This document shows, one piece after another, positions 1-6,525 of a stretch of 8,545 nt of DNA. The stretch covers positions 1 through 8,545 of the forward strand of contig JAATFR010000048.1 in assembly GCA_015655095.1 (NCBI GenBank), written 5' to 3'. Both the position numbers and the translations under genes were made by a program. This stretch comes from Hyphomicrobiales bacterium (GTDB lineage Bacteria; Pseudomonadota; Alphaproteobacteria; Parvibaculales; Parvibaculaceae). Positions within the stretch are counted from its first letter, which is position 1, and every line of letters begins with the position of its first letter. Below the pieces are notes generated by a model, which made no database searches, was not told the DNA's origin, and worked only from the letters and a program-made list of their open reading frames with translations.

Positions 1-89
1 ATGGGCGGAACCGTTACACAGAAGCAGAATGACAGATGCCCATGCTTCTAGCACAGGCTGGGCGGGCTTGAGATAGTCCCGCTTCCCGG
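1..89. other. Left-edge sequence without an assigned gene
   Basis: This is the segment downstream of the TetR gene, cut by the window edge. A plus-strand frame from base 1 reads 16 codons and stops at 49-51; it has no visible upstream context. On the minus strand a frame is open from about 462 to the window edge. Most of that frame is a shadow of the TetR gene, but the part below base 93 lies outside it and reads RDYLKPAQPVLEAW followed by a hydrophobic stretch. I see no terminator hairpin here. No gene is called. Confidence 0.3.
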
Positions 90-716
90 TCAGCTCTGAA
101 GGCTCGTGCGGAGCGACGTCAGGCTGGTTTCGCGGATCGGTTCGAGATCGAGGTTCGGGTCGAGCAGGGTCTGCATGCTCAGCCCGAACAGAAGGGCGCC
201 GACCATCAGGGCTGCGGCATCGGGGTTGATGCCCGGTCGCACGGAGCCGTCGGCGAGGCCGCGCAGAAACTGGGCTTCCAGCTTGATCTCCACATCCTTG
301 TGGGCTGCCGCGAATGTTGCCCGCAGGTCCGAGATTTCCGCGACGGCCCCTGCCGTCACGATGAAATAGGCCCGAAGCTCACTGTCGCTTGCCAGATTGC
401 CAAGATAGACATCGACGAAGGTGAGGACGGACTCAAGCCCGCTGACTGAATCGATATCGCGTTCATCCAGCAGACTCTGGAGTCGAGCTTGCAGGCGGGC
501 GATCAGGGCTTCGATTAACCCCTGTTTTGAGCCGAACTTCTGGGTGGCGAGACCCCGGCTGTAGCCGGCCCGCAGGCCAATGTTTTCGAAAGTGGCGGCA
601 GCAAGACCACGCTCGACTATCAGACTGGCGGCAGCCTGCAACAATCCATTTTCCGACTCGCTGCGGCGCTCCGCCTGATTGCGGCGTTTTGATTGTTTTC
701 CCGTCTGGATGTTCAT
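90..716 (-). CDS. TetR/AcrR-family transcriptional regulator
   Basis: This is a one-component repressor that probably controls the divergent P450-rubredoxin operon. From the chosen ATG at 716 the protein has 208 residues, normal for TetR. The N-terminal helix-turn-helix lies at about residues 43-62 (pattern F-E-N-I-x-x-R-A-G-Y-S-R-G, then F-G-S-K at 61-64), which matches the TetR DNA-recognition signature. The rest is the helical ligand-binding and dimerisation domain, whose ligand cannot be read from sequence. The open frame extends to 764, but that extension is hydrophobic, would run through the candidate operator, and precedes the usual basic TetR N-terminus (KQSKRRNQAERR). I therefore prefer the start at 716, although its ribosome-binding site is weak. 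Known for the family: such regulators usually autoregulate and repress a divergent neighbour, and release DNA on binding a small hydrophobic compound. Inference: the ligand is the P450 substrate or something related. Confidence 0.9.
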   Translation of the reverse strand: MNIQTGKQSKRRNQAERRSESENGLLQAAASLIVERGLAAATFENIGLRAGYSRGLATQKFGSKQGLIEALIARLQARLQSLLDERDIDSVSGLESVLTFVDVYLGNLASDSELRAYFIVTAGAVAEISDLRATFAAAHKDVEIKLEAQFLRGLADGSVRPGINPDAAALMVGALLFGLSMQTLLDPNLDLEPIRETSLTSLRTSLQS

Positions 717-733
717 CTTGCAATCTCTACAAA

Positions 734-749
734 CTTGTTGGACAACTAG
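734..749. promoter_or_regulatory. Candidate TetR operator palindrome
   Basis: This imperfect inverted repeat, CTTGTTG-GA-CAACTAG, has 6 of 7 arm positions complementary and a 2-nt centre. It lies between the divergent TetR and P450 starts, 18 nt from the preferred TetR ATG. Its size and symmetry suit a TetR dimer. An AT-rich stretch with a TATAAA-like hexamer follows at 754-759, so bound repressor would probably cover promoter elements on both strands. I could not assign convincing -35/-10 pairs. The operator role is inferred from position and symmetry. Confidence 0.5.
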
Positions 750-791
750 CAAATATAAAAACAATTTCCCGGCCTAAAAGAACATCCGGGC

Positions 792-800
792 AGGAGGAGG
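792..800 (+). promoter_or_regulatory. Strong RBS fixing the P450 GTG start
   Basis: The purine run AGGAGGAGG ends 6 nt before the GTG at 807. This near-perfect Shine-Dalgarno sequence supports the GTG start and suggests high translation of the P450 once it is transcribed. Confidence 0.85.
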
Positions 801-806
801 CTTATC

Positions 807-2081
807 GTGACCATTCCATCGGACGTGGCAAACACCATCGTCGATCCCAAGGCTTATGCGGACGGAGATCGCGTCGATCAGGCATTCGCGTGGCTGCGCC
901 GTGAGGCCCCCTTGGCGCAGGCCCAGCCCGATGGATTCGATCCTTTCTGGGTCGTGACACGCCATGCCGATATTCTTGAAGTCGAGCGGTTCAACGATCT
1001 CTATCACAATGGCGACCGGGCTACGGTGGTGACCACCATCGAGGCTGACCGCAAGGTGCGGGAGATGATGGGCGGCTCGCCCCATCTGGTCCGCTCTCTT
1101 GTCCAGATGGACGGCAGCGACCACCGGGGTTATCGCCGTCTCACTCAGGCGTCCTTCATGCTCCAGAACCTGCGGGTTCTTGAGGCCCGTATCCGCGATA
1201 TTGCCAAGGGGTTCATCGACCGGATGCTGGAGCATGACGGGCGTTGCGATTTTGCCCGGGATGTCGCCTTTCTCTATCCGCTCCATGTGGTCATGGAGGT
1301 GATCGGCGTACCTGAAAGCGACGAGCCCCGCATGCTAAAGCTCACGCAGGAGCTGTTCGGCAATGCAGATCCGGAATTGAACCGGTCCGGTTCTGAAGTG
1401 ATGGATGCCAGCACGGGAGTCGATACCGTGCAGTCGGTGGTGCTGGATTTCATGACCTATTTCAACGGAATCACTGAGGACAGAAGGGCGAAGCCCCGTC
1501 AGGATCTTGCCAGCGTTATCGCCAATGGCACCGTTGACGGGCAACCACTGGGTTATCTGGAGGCCATGAGCTACTACATCATCGCTGCAACGGCCGGGCA
1601 TGATACGACGTCAGCCTCGACCGCCGGCGGCATGTGGGCTCTGGCAGAAAACCCTGAGCAGTTCGCCCGGCTCAAGGCTGATCCTTCCCTTATCAACGGG
1701 CTGATCGAGGAGTCGATCCGCTGGGTGACGCCAGTAAAGCATTTCATGCGCAGCGCGACGGATGATGCCGAATTGTCGGGCCAGAAGATCGCCAAAGGGG
1801 ATTGGCTATTCCTTTCCTATGCTTCGGGGAACCGCGACGAGGCTGTATTCGACGCTCCATTCAGTTTCGACATCAGCCGCACGCCCAACAAGCATGTCGC
1901 CTTCGGGTATGGGGCACACGTCTGCCTTGGCCAGCATTTGGCGCGGATGGAGATGCGCATCCTGTGGGAGGAGCTTCTTTCGCGGGTCGAGTCCGTGGAG
2001 CTTGATGGTACACCGAAGCGGATGGCGGCCAATTTTGTCTGCGGTCCCAAGTCAGTTCCCATCCGTTTCAAGGCGCACTGA
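807..2081 (+). CDS. Cytochrome P450 (soluble bacterial type)
   Basis: This is a cytosolic heme-thiolate monooxygenase of 424 residues, full length for soluble bacterial P450s that use separate redox partners. Visible hallmarks are a C-helix H106-x-x-x-R110, the I-helix oxygen-activation motif A-G-H-D-T-T at 263-268, the K-helix E-x-x-R at 302-305, and the heme loop F-G-x-G-x-H-x-C-x-G at 366-375 with Cys373 as axial ligand. All key residues are present, so it should be active. No membrane anchor or fused reductase is seen. Translation starts at GTG behind a strong RBS. The stop codon overlaps the start of a rubredoxin gene, so the two are translationally coupled. That makes the rubredoxin the obvious candidate electron donor, an uncommon partner since class I P450s normally use a [2Fe-2S] ferredoxin. 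Expression is probably controlled by the divergent TetR regulator. I cannot assign a CYP family or substrate; terpenoid, aliphatic or aromatic compounds are all possible. Confidence 0.95.
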   Translation: MTIPSDVANTIVDPKAYADGDRVDQAFAWLRREAPLAQAQPDGFDPFWVVTRHADILEVERFNDLYHNGDRATVVTTIEADRKVREMMGGSPHLVRSLVQMDGSDHRGYRRLTQASFMLQNLRVLEARIRDIAKGFIDRMLEHDGRCDFARDVAFLYPLHVVMEVIGVPESDEPRMLKLTQELFGNADPELNRSGSEVMDASTGVDTVQSVVLDFMTYFNGITEDRRAKPRQDLASVIANGTVDGQPLGYLEAMSYYIIAATAGHDTTSASTAGGMWALAENPEQFARLKADPSLINGLIEESIRWVTPVKHFMRSATDDAELSGQKIAKGDWLFLSYASGNRDEAVFDAPFSFDISRTPNKHVAFGYGAHVCLGQHLARMEMRILWEELLSRVESVELDGTPKRMAANFVCGPKSVPIRFKAH

Positions 2082-2257
2082 TGGCGGAACCTTTCAAGGT
2101 CTGGCAGTGCCGTACCTGCGGGTACATTTATGACGAAGCGGAAGGCGATCCCGGTGAAGGACTCGCGCCGGGGACCCGGTGGGATGATCTGCCGAATGAC
2201 TGGCTATGCCCGCTCTGCGGCACGCCCAAGGACGATTTCGACATGGTCGAGATTTAA
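2081..2257 (+). CDS. Rubredoxin, coupled to the P450
   Basis: This is a small iron-sulfur electron carrier of 58 residues binding one Fe(Cys)4 centre. Both knuckles are visible: C10-R-T-C13-G-Y and C43-P-L-C46-G. Between them lie the family's Y-D-x-x-x-G-D-P stretch (near residues 17-24) and P-x-x-W-x-C-P (38-44). The size is typical of a single-domain rubredoxin such as those serving AlkB alkane hydroxylases or rubredoxin:NAD reductase. The ATG overlaps the P450 stop (ATGA), so it is the second gene of a two-gene operon ending at the hairpin at 2276-2306. No rubredoxin or ferredoxin reductase lies in the window, so reducing power must come from an enzyme encoded elsewhere. No alkB is present either, and that combination makes a role as P450 redox partner plausible. 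The identity is secure; the partnership is inference. Confidence 0.95.
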   Translation: MAEPFKVWQCRTCGYIYDEAEGDPGEGLAPGTRWDDLPNDWLCPLCGTPKDDFDMVEI

Positions 2258-2275
2258 AACCGGGGATAAATAATG

Positions 2276-2306
2276 AAAGCCCGGAAGATCGCATCTTCCG
2301 GGCTTT
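2276..2306. terminator. Bidirectional intrinsic terminator hairpin
   Basis: A perfect 14-bp inverted repeat (arms AAAGCCCGGAAGAT and ATCTTCCGGGCTTT) surrounds a 3-nt CGC loop. It is GC-rich at its centre and has A and T tracts at its edges, so it can act on both strands. It lies 18 nt after the rubredoxin stop and 29 nt past the end of the converging symporter gene. It therefore separates the two transcription units. Confidence 0.9.
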
Positions 2307-2335
2307 CGTTATAAGGATGTGCCGGTAAGAATCCG

Positions 2336-3865
2336 TCAGGGGCAGCCTTCCAGCGCCCGGCCCTTTGATCCTGGCGCCACCATGTTGAACAGGGGCGTGA
2401 GGATGATAGCGAGGGCCAGATTGATGATCAGGGAATAGAACGCGGCATAGCCGGGCAACATGTAGCCCAGAATATCGAGTGGATAGATCGAGCCTTTGAA
2501 ACCAAGGCTTGCCGCCATGCCGGTTCCGATGATGATGCCAGTCGCCCAGCCAGCCAGCAGCGCCCAGCCGTTGAGCCAGCGGGTGAAGAGGCCGATCATG
2601 ACCGCGGGGAGCGTCTGGATGATCCAGATGCCGCCGAGAAGCTGAAACTGGATCGCGAACTGCTTGTCGAGGCTGAGCACAAAGACGAGCGCTCCGGCTT
2701 TCACGATCAGGGAAATCAGCTTCGCCATCCGCGACTCCTGCGCGTCAGTACATCGGGGATTAATATATTCCTTGTAGATATTACGTGTGAACAGGTTGGC
2801 ACAGGCGATCGACATGATCGCGGCTGGCACCAGAGCGCCGATGGCGATGGCAGCGAAGGCAAGCCCCACGAACCAGGAAGGAAAAGAATCAAGGAAAAGC
2901 GCAGGCACCGAGAAATTCGCGCCGAATTCGGCAAACCCTGCCGCATAGGCGGGGTTCGATTGCACGCCCGCTGCAATCGCCATGAAGCCGAGGAGGGCAA
3001 GAAGGCCGAGCAGAAAGGAATAGGTGGGCAGGATCGCCGCATTGCGACGGATCACCTGACGGCTCGAGGAGCTGAGCAGGGCAGTGAGCGAGTGGGGATA
3101 AAGAAAGAGGGCGAGGGCGGAGCCAAGCGCCAGCGTGGCATAGGCGCTGTAGCCGCCGAGCGAGGCTCCCTCGGGATGTGGCAGGATCAGCTTCTCCGGG
3201 GAAATGGAGGAGAATATTTTGCCGTAGCCGCCAAGCTTCATGGGGATGATGACGACGGCGGCAATGACAGCCACATAGATCAGCATGTCCTTGACGACGG
3301 CGATCATCGCAGGGGCGCGCAAACCGCTGGCATAGGTGAAGGCGGCCAGCACGATAAAGGCGATGATGAGCGGTAATTCGCTCCAGAACCCGCTTAGATG
3401 CAAGCCAAGCGCGGCAATGATGACCTCCATGCCGACAAGCTGGAGGGCGATATAGGGCATGGTCGCAAGCAGGCCGGTAATCGCGATGGCCAGTGCCAGT
3501 GGTTGGTTCTCGAAACGCCCCTTCACAAAATCGGCGGCCGTTATGTAACCGTTGCGTTGGGCCACCTCCCACATGCGCGGGAAGACCATGAACAGGATTG
3601 GATAGATGAGGATCGTGTAGGGCACGGCGAAGAAACCGACGGCGCCAGCACCAAACATGAGAGCCGGCACTGCCACGAACGTGTAGGCTGTGTAGAGGTC
3701 GCCACCGAGCAGGAACCAGGTGATGAGAGTGCCGAACCGGCGTCCGCCCAGTCCCCATTCATGCAACTGGTCGAGATCGCCGGAGCGCCAGCGCCCGGCA
3801 AAAAAGCCGATGACGGTGACCAGCAGGAACAGGCCGATGAAAACACTGGTGGCGATATAGTCCAT
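2336..3865 (-). CDS. mctP: Sodium:solute symporter, MctP-like monocarboxylate permease
   Basis: This inner-membrane secondary transporter of the SSS family has 509 residues and many hydrophobic helices, consistent with the roughly 13-helix SSS fold. The N-terminal region carries a conserved stretch seen in MctP-type permeases (E-W-G-L-G-G-R-R-F-G at about 36-45, then L-G-G-D-L-Y-T-A-Y-T-F about 10 residues later), followed by further helices to the C-terminus. Rhizobial MctP proteins take up lactate, pyruvate and related short monocarboxylates; that substrate range is inferred here. The gene is preceded at 17 nt by a small DUF3311 protein, a pairing commonly seen for this SSS subgroup. Start ATG at 3865 has a GGGAAAG ribosome-binding site nearby. 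The gene ends shortly before the shared terminator with the P450 operon. Acetate or other short acids, or an amino acid, are alternative substrates. Confidence 0.85.
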   Translation of the reverse strand: MDYIATSVFIGLFLLVTVIGFFAGRWRSGDLDQLHEWGLGGRRFGTLITWFLLGGDLYTAYTFVAVPALMFGAGAVGFFAVPYTILIYPILFMVFPRMWEVAQRNGYITAADFVKGRFENQPLALAIAITGLLATMPYIALQLVGMEVIIAALGLHLSGFWSELPLIIAFIVLAAFTYASGLRAPAMIAVVKDMLIYVAVIAAVVIIPMKLGGYGKIFSSISPEKLILPHPEGASLGGYSAYATLALGSALALFLYPHSLTALLSSSSRQVIRRNAAILPTYSFLLGLLALLGFMAIAAGVQSNPAYAAGFAEFGANFSVPALFLDSFPSWFVGLAFAAIAIGALVPAAIMSIACANLFTRNIYKEYINPRCTDAQESRMAKLISLIVKAGALVFVLSLDKQFAIQFQLLGGIWIIQTLPAVMIGLFTRWLNGWALLAGWATGIIIGTGMAASLGFKGSIYPLDILGYMLPGYAAFYSLIINLALAIILTPLFNMVAPGSKGRALEGCP

Positions 3866-3882
3866 GATGGTCTTTCCCGGCT

Positions 3883-4098
3883 TCAGCGCTCGTCGACGAG
3901 ATAAATGAACAGCGTCAGGGCTGAAGTGATCAGGATCCAGAGCATCTGATACCAGTAGAAGAAGGGTATGCCGTAAAGCGCGGGCTCTATCCGGTCATAG
4001 GAAGAGACCCAGAACATGGCAATGAAGGGCAGGGCGAACAGAAGATAGAGGGGACGCCAGCGGCGGCCTTTTGGTTTTGTCTCCTGTGCTTCCGGCAT
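3883..4098 (-). CDS. DUF3311 small membrane protein, symporter partner
   Basis: This 71-residue protein has a charged N-terminus (about 15 residues rich in K, R and E) and two hydrophobic helices, at about 18-33 and 44-67. It matches the DUF3311 pattern of a two-helix inner-membrane protein encoded just upstream of SSS symporters. By analogy it is probably an accessory subunit for the assembly or activity of the downstream transporter; no biochemical role is known to me. A GGGAGGAAG ribosome-binding site lies about 6 nt before the ATG. The stop codon is 17 nt from the symporter start, so the two form an operon. A 132-nt gap separates it from eipA upstream. Confidence 0.85.
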   Translation of the reverse strand: MPEAQETKPKGRRWRPLYLLFALPFIAMFWVSSYDRIEPALYGIPFFYWYQMLWILITSALTLFIYLVDER

Positions 4099-4230
4099 CG
4101 GCTTCCTCCCGCATGGTGCAATATCTGTGTTGTCGGCCGCTTTCTTCTGGCGGGCCCTTGACGTCGGGTAAAGTGCCCCGGCCCATGGGAACCTGCAAGC
4201 CGCATTAATATATCTGGCTACAATCCTGTA
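4099..4230. other. 132-nt gap upstream of the DUF3311-symporter pair
   Basis: This interval lies between the eipA stop and the DUF3311 start, all reading on the minus strand. It holds an AT-rich TATATTAAT patch near 4204-4212 that could be part of a minus-strand promoter, but no acceptable -35 partner was found. It also holds a GC-rich stretch around 4155-4185. No hairpin with a T-run was seen, so readthrough from cysQ-eipA into the transporter genes remains possible. Confidence 0.35.
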
Positions 4231-4848
4231 TCAGAACGGAAGCCATTCACGACCTTCCGTATATTTGAGATAGCCGACAGAAGCCCCGAGCCTGAGCCCA
4301 ACGCCCGAGCGCATAGGGGCCAGTATGACGTCGCCACGTTGCTGATAGTTGAGTCCGATCCCGCCGATGAAATAGGCGCTGCCCTCAACGCCGGGGAAGC
4401 GCTGGAAAATGGCCTTTGTATTGGGAAGATTGTAGATGAGGGTGAAAACCTTGACGGCATTGCCGCCAAAATCCCAGCCGGCGGTCGGGCCCTGCCAGTA
4501 GACGTTGGAACGTTCGCCGCTTTTCATCACCAATGTGCCACCGCCATAGCGCAAGCCAAGGATAAAGGCGCCACCACCCTCTTCGCCCGTGATATAGGCA
4601 TTGGGCTGACCATAATCTGAGAAAACCTTGTGTACGGCTTCCGCCATGCCCTTTGATGTATCCCCGAAGAAGCCGCTTGCCGCCGTGACGATCTCATCTT
4701 CCGTAAAGGTATCCTTGCTCGGTGAGGTTTTTACGGAAGGCGCTTGCGAGTCGGAAGCCTGGGCAGGGCGTATGCCGAATATGGGCCCGCTAGCCGACAC
4801 GACCAGGGCAAGACTGCATAACAGGAAAAGCCGGACAAACCTGTGCAT
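4231..4848 (-). CDS. eipA: EipA-like DUF1134 envelope protein
   Basis: This is a secreted or periplasmic protein of the DUF1134 family, known from Brucella EipA as a small beta-barrel protein important for envelope integrity. From the ATG at 4848 it has 205 residues: a signal peptide (basic M-H-R-F-V-R start, Leu/Val-rich core, A-Q-A just before residue 32), a short Ser/Pro/Lys linker, and a conserved domain with many Gly and aromatic residues (for example G-E-E-G-G-G-A-F and Y-W-Q-G-P-T-A-G-W-D-F-G-G-N) that ends in W-L-P-F. The open frame reaches 4890, but the 4848 start places the signal sequence at the N-terminus and has AAGAAGG about 9 nt upstream. The gene lies 50 nt after cysQ on the same strand, so co-transcription is likely. 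The family call is firm; the exact role in this organism is inferred. Confidence 0.9.
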   Translation of the reverse strand: MHRFVRLFLLCSLALVVSASGPIFGIRPAQASDSQAPSVKTSPSKDTFTEDEIVTAASGFFGDTSKGMAEAVHKVFSDYGQPNAYITGEEGGGAFILGLRYGGGTLVMKSGERSNVYWQGPTAGWDFGGNAVKVFTLIYNLPNTKAIFQRFPGVEGSAYFIGGIGLNYQQRGDVILAPMRSGVGLRLGASVGYLKYTEGREWLPF

Positions 4849-4898
4849 TGCAAGACGCCTTCTTTCAAAATTTTCCGGTGCGAACTGCATTCGATATT

Positions 4899-5753
4899 TT
4901 ATCGTGCGGGAGCGGCGCCGCGGGCCACAAAAAATGGATTGTCCATGCCTCGTTCGGTCTTGCCATAGAGCAACGGAGTGCCGTCAAGCAGGGTAACGCT
5001 GCCTCCTGCCGCCGCAAGGACGGCATGGCCAGCCGCTGTATCCCATTCCATAGTGCGCCCGTGGCGAGGGTAGAGATCGGCTTCACCAGCGGCAACAAGG
5101 CAGAATTTCAGTGAGGAGCCGGCCGCCAGGAATTCCTTTACCGAGTACATATTGAGGTATTCGTCGGTCTTTTGATCACGGTGTGTCCGGCTTGCTATGA
5201 TGACAAGGCCATCAGAGGCTGGCATGCGGGCAGATATGCGTTGTGGAGCCGAACCCGCATGGATATCTCCGCCGACGCTTGGCGCAATTGATTGCTCATA
5301 GGCGCCCTGACCGGCAATGCCGTAAAACATGCGTGCCTTGGCTGGCGCATAAACCACGCCCGCGATGGGCACGCCATGCTCTATGAGCGCGATGTTGACG
5401 GTAAATTCACCATTCTTGTTCAGGAATTCCTTGGTGCCATCGAGGGGGTCAACCAGGAAAAATAGGGTTCCGATTTCGGTCCGGTAACCGGCTGCATGCT
5501 GTTCTTCCGATACGACCGGTATATGGGGCACAGCCTTGGCAAGGCCTGCCAGTATGATGGCTTCGGCATCATTGTCGGCAGCCGTCACCGGGGAATGGTC
5601 TTCCTTGTGATTGACAACCACATCCGTCTCATAATGACCCATGATCGAATGGCCCGCCCGGAGCGAAAGGCTTCTCAATTCGTCCATCAACTTTTGCAGG
5701 GCCTCTTGATCATTCAACAAGTGCTTTAACCTTTCGCAAAGTGCTGGTCGCAC
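4899..5753 (-). CDS. cysQ: 3'(2'),5'-bisphosphate nucleotidase CysQ
   Basis: This is a Mg2+-dependent, Li+-sensitive phosphatase of the inositol monophosphatase superfamily. It probably removes the 3'-phosphate from PAP (and PAPS), recycling the by-product of sulfate assimilation in the cytosol. Counting from the GTG at 5753 (284 residues), the metal-site motifs are S-P-V-T-A-A-D at 54-60, S-E-E at 82-84, D-P-L-D-G-T-K-E-F at 102-110 and E-W-D-T-A-A-G-H at 236-243. The D-P-L-D-G-T-K-E-F form is typical of CysQ rather than plain inositol monophosphatase. The start is uncertain. A TTG near 5720 has GAAAGG upstream, and the ATG at 5687 would also keep the whole conserved domain; either would leave more room for promoters shared with the divergent chpT. 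eipA follows at 50 nt. Broader IMPase activity cannot be excluded. Confidence 0.88.
   Translation of the reverse strand: MRPALCERLKHLLNDQEALQKLMDELRSLSLRAGHSIMGHYETDVVVNHKEDHSPVTAADNDAEAIILAGLAKAVPHIPVVSEEQHAAGYRTEIGTLFFLVDPLDGTKEFLNKNGEFTVNIALIEHGVPIAGVVYAPAKARMFYGIAGQGAYEQSIAPSVGGDIHAGSAPQRISARMPASDGLVIIASRTHRDQKTDEYLNMYSVKEFLAAGSSLKFCLVAAGEADLYPRHGRTMEWDTAAGHAVLAAAGGSVTLLDGTPLLYGKTERGMDNPFFVARGAAPAR
5726..5734 (+). promoter_or_regulatory. CtrA-like half-site upstream of chpT
   Basis: TTAACCTTT resembles the known CtrA half-site TTAACCAT with one difference in the first eight bases. It lies 143 nt before the chpT ATG, within or just upstream of the 5' end of cysQ depending on the true cysQ start. 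The identical 9-mer recurs at 7553-7561 upstream of the FliJ-like gene. TTAACC alone also occurs by chance inside genes (near 515 and 6022), so this is only suggestive. Confidence 0.25.
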
Positions 5754-5788
5754 AAGAGCAAGGGGGACCGGTCAGGTCAAGCGTACCG

Positions 5789-5816
5789 GAATCAGTTCCT
5801 ATCGAAGTTTTATATT
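5789..5816 (+). promoter_or_regulatory. Candidate chpT promoter with a GANTC site
   Basis: A TATATT hexamer at 5811-5816 is a good -10 candidate. Seventeen bases upstream, the -35 position is GGAATC, which is a poor sigma-70 -35 but contains GAATC (5789-5793), the GANTC methylation sequence of CcrM. In Caulobacter, GANTC sites near the -35 tie some promoters to replication. The predicted start would lie about 45 nt before the chpT ATG. GANTC is expected about once per 256 bases by chance. Confidence 0.3.
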
Positions 5817-5868
5817 CTTTGGTGTTAGGCAGGAGAAGTTTTAGCCGAGAATGTTGCGGAGGGACTGA

Positions 5869-6525
5869 ATGAGTTCTAAATTGACAACTGATCCTGGGGG
5901 GCTGGCCGCACTGGCCATTGGGCAGTTGTGCCATGATCTGGCGGGACCGGTTGGCGCTGTCCTCAATGGAGCAGAGATGCTCCAGGATACCCGAATCAAT
6001 TCAGATGAAGTTGTTAGCATTTTAACCCAATCCGCCGAAGCGGTGGGGACAATCCTGCAATTTTACCGGTTTGCCTGGGGGGCGGCCACAGTGCTGCAGG
6101 GTCTGCAGGAAAATGAAATAATCAAACGGATCGCCACCGATTTTCTCTCTAGGAAGAATATCGCGCTTCATCTGACGTCACAAACGCGACTCGCTTCCAA
6201 TGAGTGGGTGCGTCTGCTGCTGGGCACCCTCTATCTGGCCGCAAAAGCCCTGCCCAGAGGCGGACATATCTCCGTCAATATGGTGAAACTGGATGGCAAT
6301 GCAGGAAATGGGGAGGCTGCTCTTGGCATTGTGCTTGAGGGCGAACGGTGTGGCTCGCTACGCGAATTGCTGGCGCCACTTGATGCCGAAATTGAAAAAC
6401 AGGAAGCGGTAACAAGGTCCAACGCCCTGGTGGAGCTCATTCAGTTGCAATATCGACATTCAGGAGTGGAGATTGTCGAAAAGTGGTTTGAGAGAAGGCT
6501 TTATCTGGAGCTGCGTATGTCATGA
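5869..6525 (+). CDS. chpT: Histidine phosphotransferase ChpT
   Basis: ChpT is the cytosolic relay that takes phosphate from the receiver domain of hybrid kinase CckA and passes it to CtrA (and CpdR). The protein has 218 residues. The dimerisation/histidine helix is at about 13-40, with the motif L-C-H-D-L-A-G-P-V-G-A and His22 as the phospho-accepting residue. A second conserved patch, Q-F-Y-R-F-A-W-G (64-71), matches the ChpT family. The C-terminal half is the degenerate ATPase-like domain and lacks clear ATP-binding G-boxes, as expected for ChpT. The ATG follows GGAGGG with 5-nt spacing. It is divergent from cysQ and convergent with ctrA, whose 3' end overlaps it by 25 nt. Seeing chpT beside ctrA strongly supports both calls. 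No cckA lies in the window. Confidence 0.9.
   Translation: MSSKLTTDPGGLAALAIGQLCHDLAGPVGAVLNGAEMLQDTRINSDEVVSILTQSAEAVGTILQFYRFAWGAATVLQGLQENEIIKRIATDFLSRKNIALHLTSQTRLASNEWVRLLLGTLYLAAKALPRGGHISVNMVKLDGNAGNGEAALGIVLEGERCGSLRELLAPLDAEIEKQEAVTRSNALVELIQLQYRHSGVEIVEKWFERRLYLELRMS

Noticed and set aside
717..764. Longer TetR start at 764
   Set aside because: It adds 16 non-family residues and runs through the candidate operator; the ATG at 716 gives a normal TetR N-terminus.
774..1286. 170-codon minus-strand frame antisense to the P450
   Set aside because: It is the shadow of a well-supported P450 gene and would cover the TetR-P450 control region; no motif was recognised.
2889..3758. 289-codon minus-strand frame inside the symporter gene
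   Set aside because: It is a shadow frame of the symporter, rich in His, Arg and Pro, with no family resemblance; the overlapping 509-residue frame has clear SSS features.
3398..3904. 168-codon plus-strand frame antisense to the symporter
   Set aside because: The composition (many Gly, Asp, His, Gln, Glu) is the usual reverse image of a membrane-protein gene, and there is no RBS.
4849..4890. Longer eipA start at 4890
   Set aside because: It would put 14 charged residues before the signal peptide; the ATG at 4848 has its own RBS and a normal signal sequence.
5851..5868. Five-codon ORF (ATG TTG CGG AGG GAC TGA) ending directly before the chpT ATG
   Set aside because: Its only Shine-Dalgarno candidate (AGGAGAAG at 5831-5838) is too far upstream, and the codons are simply the chpT ribosome-binding site read as a frame.
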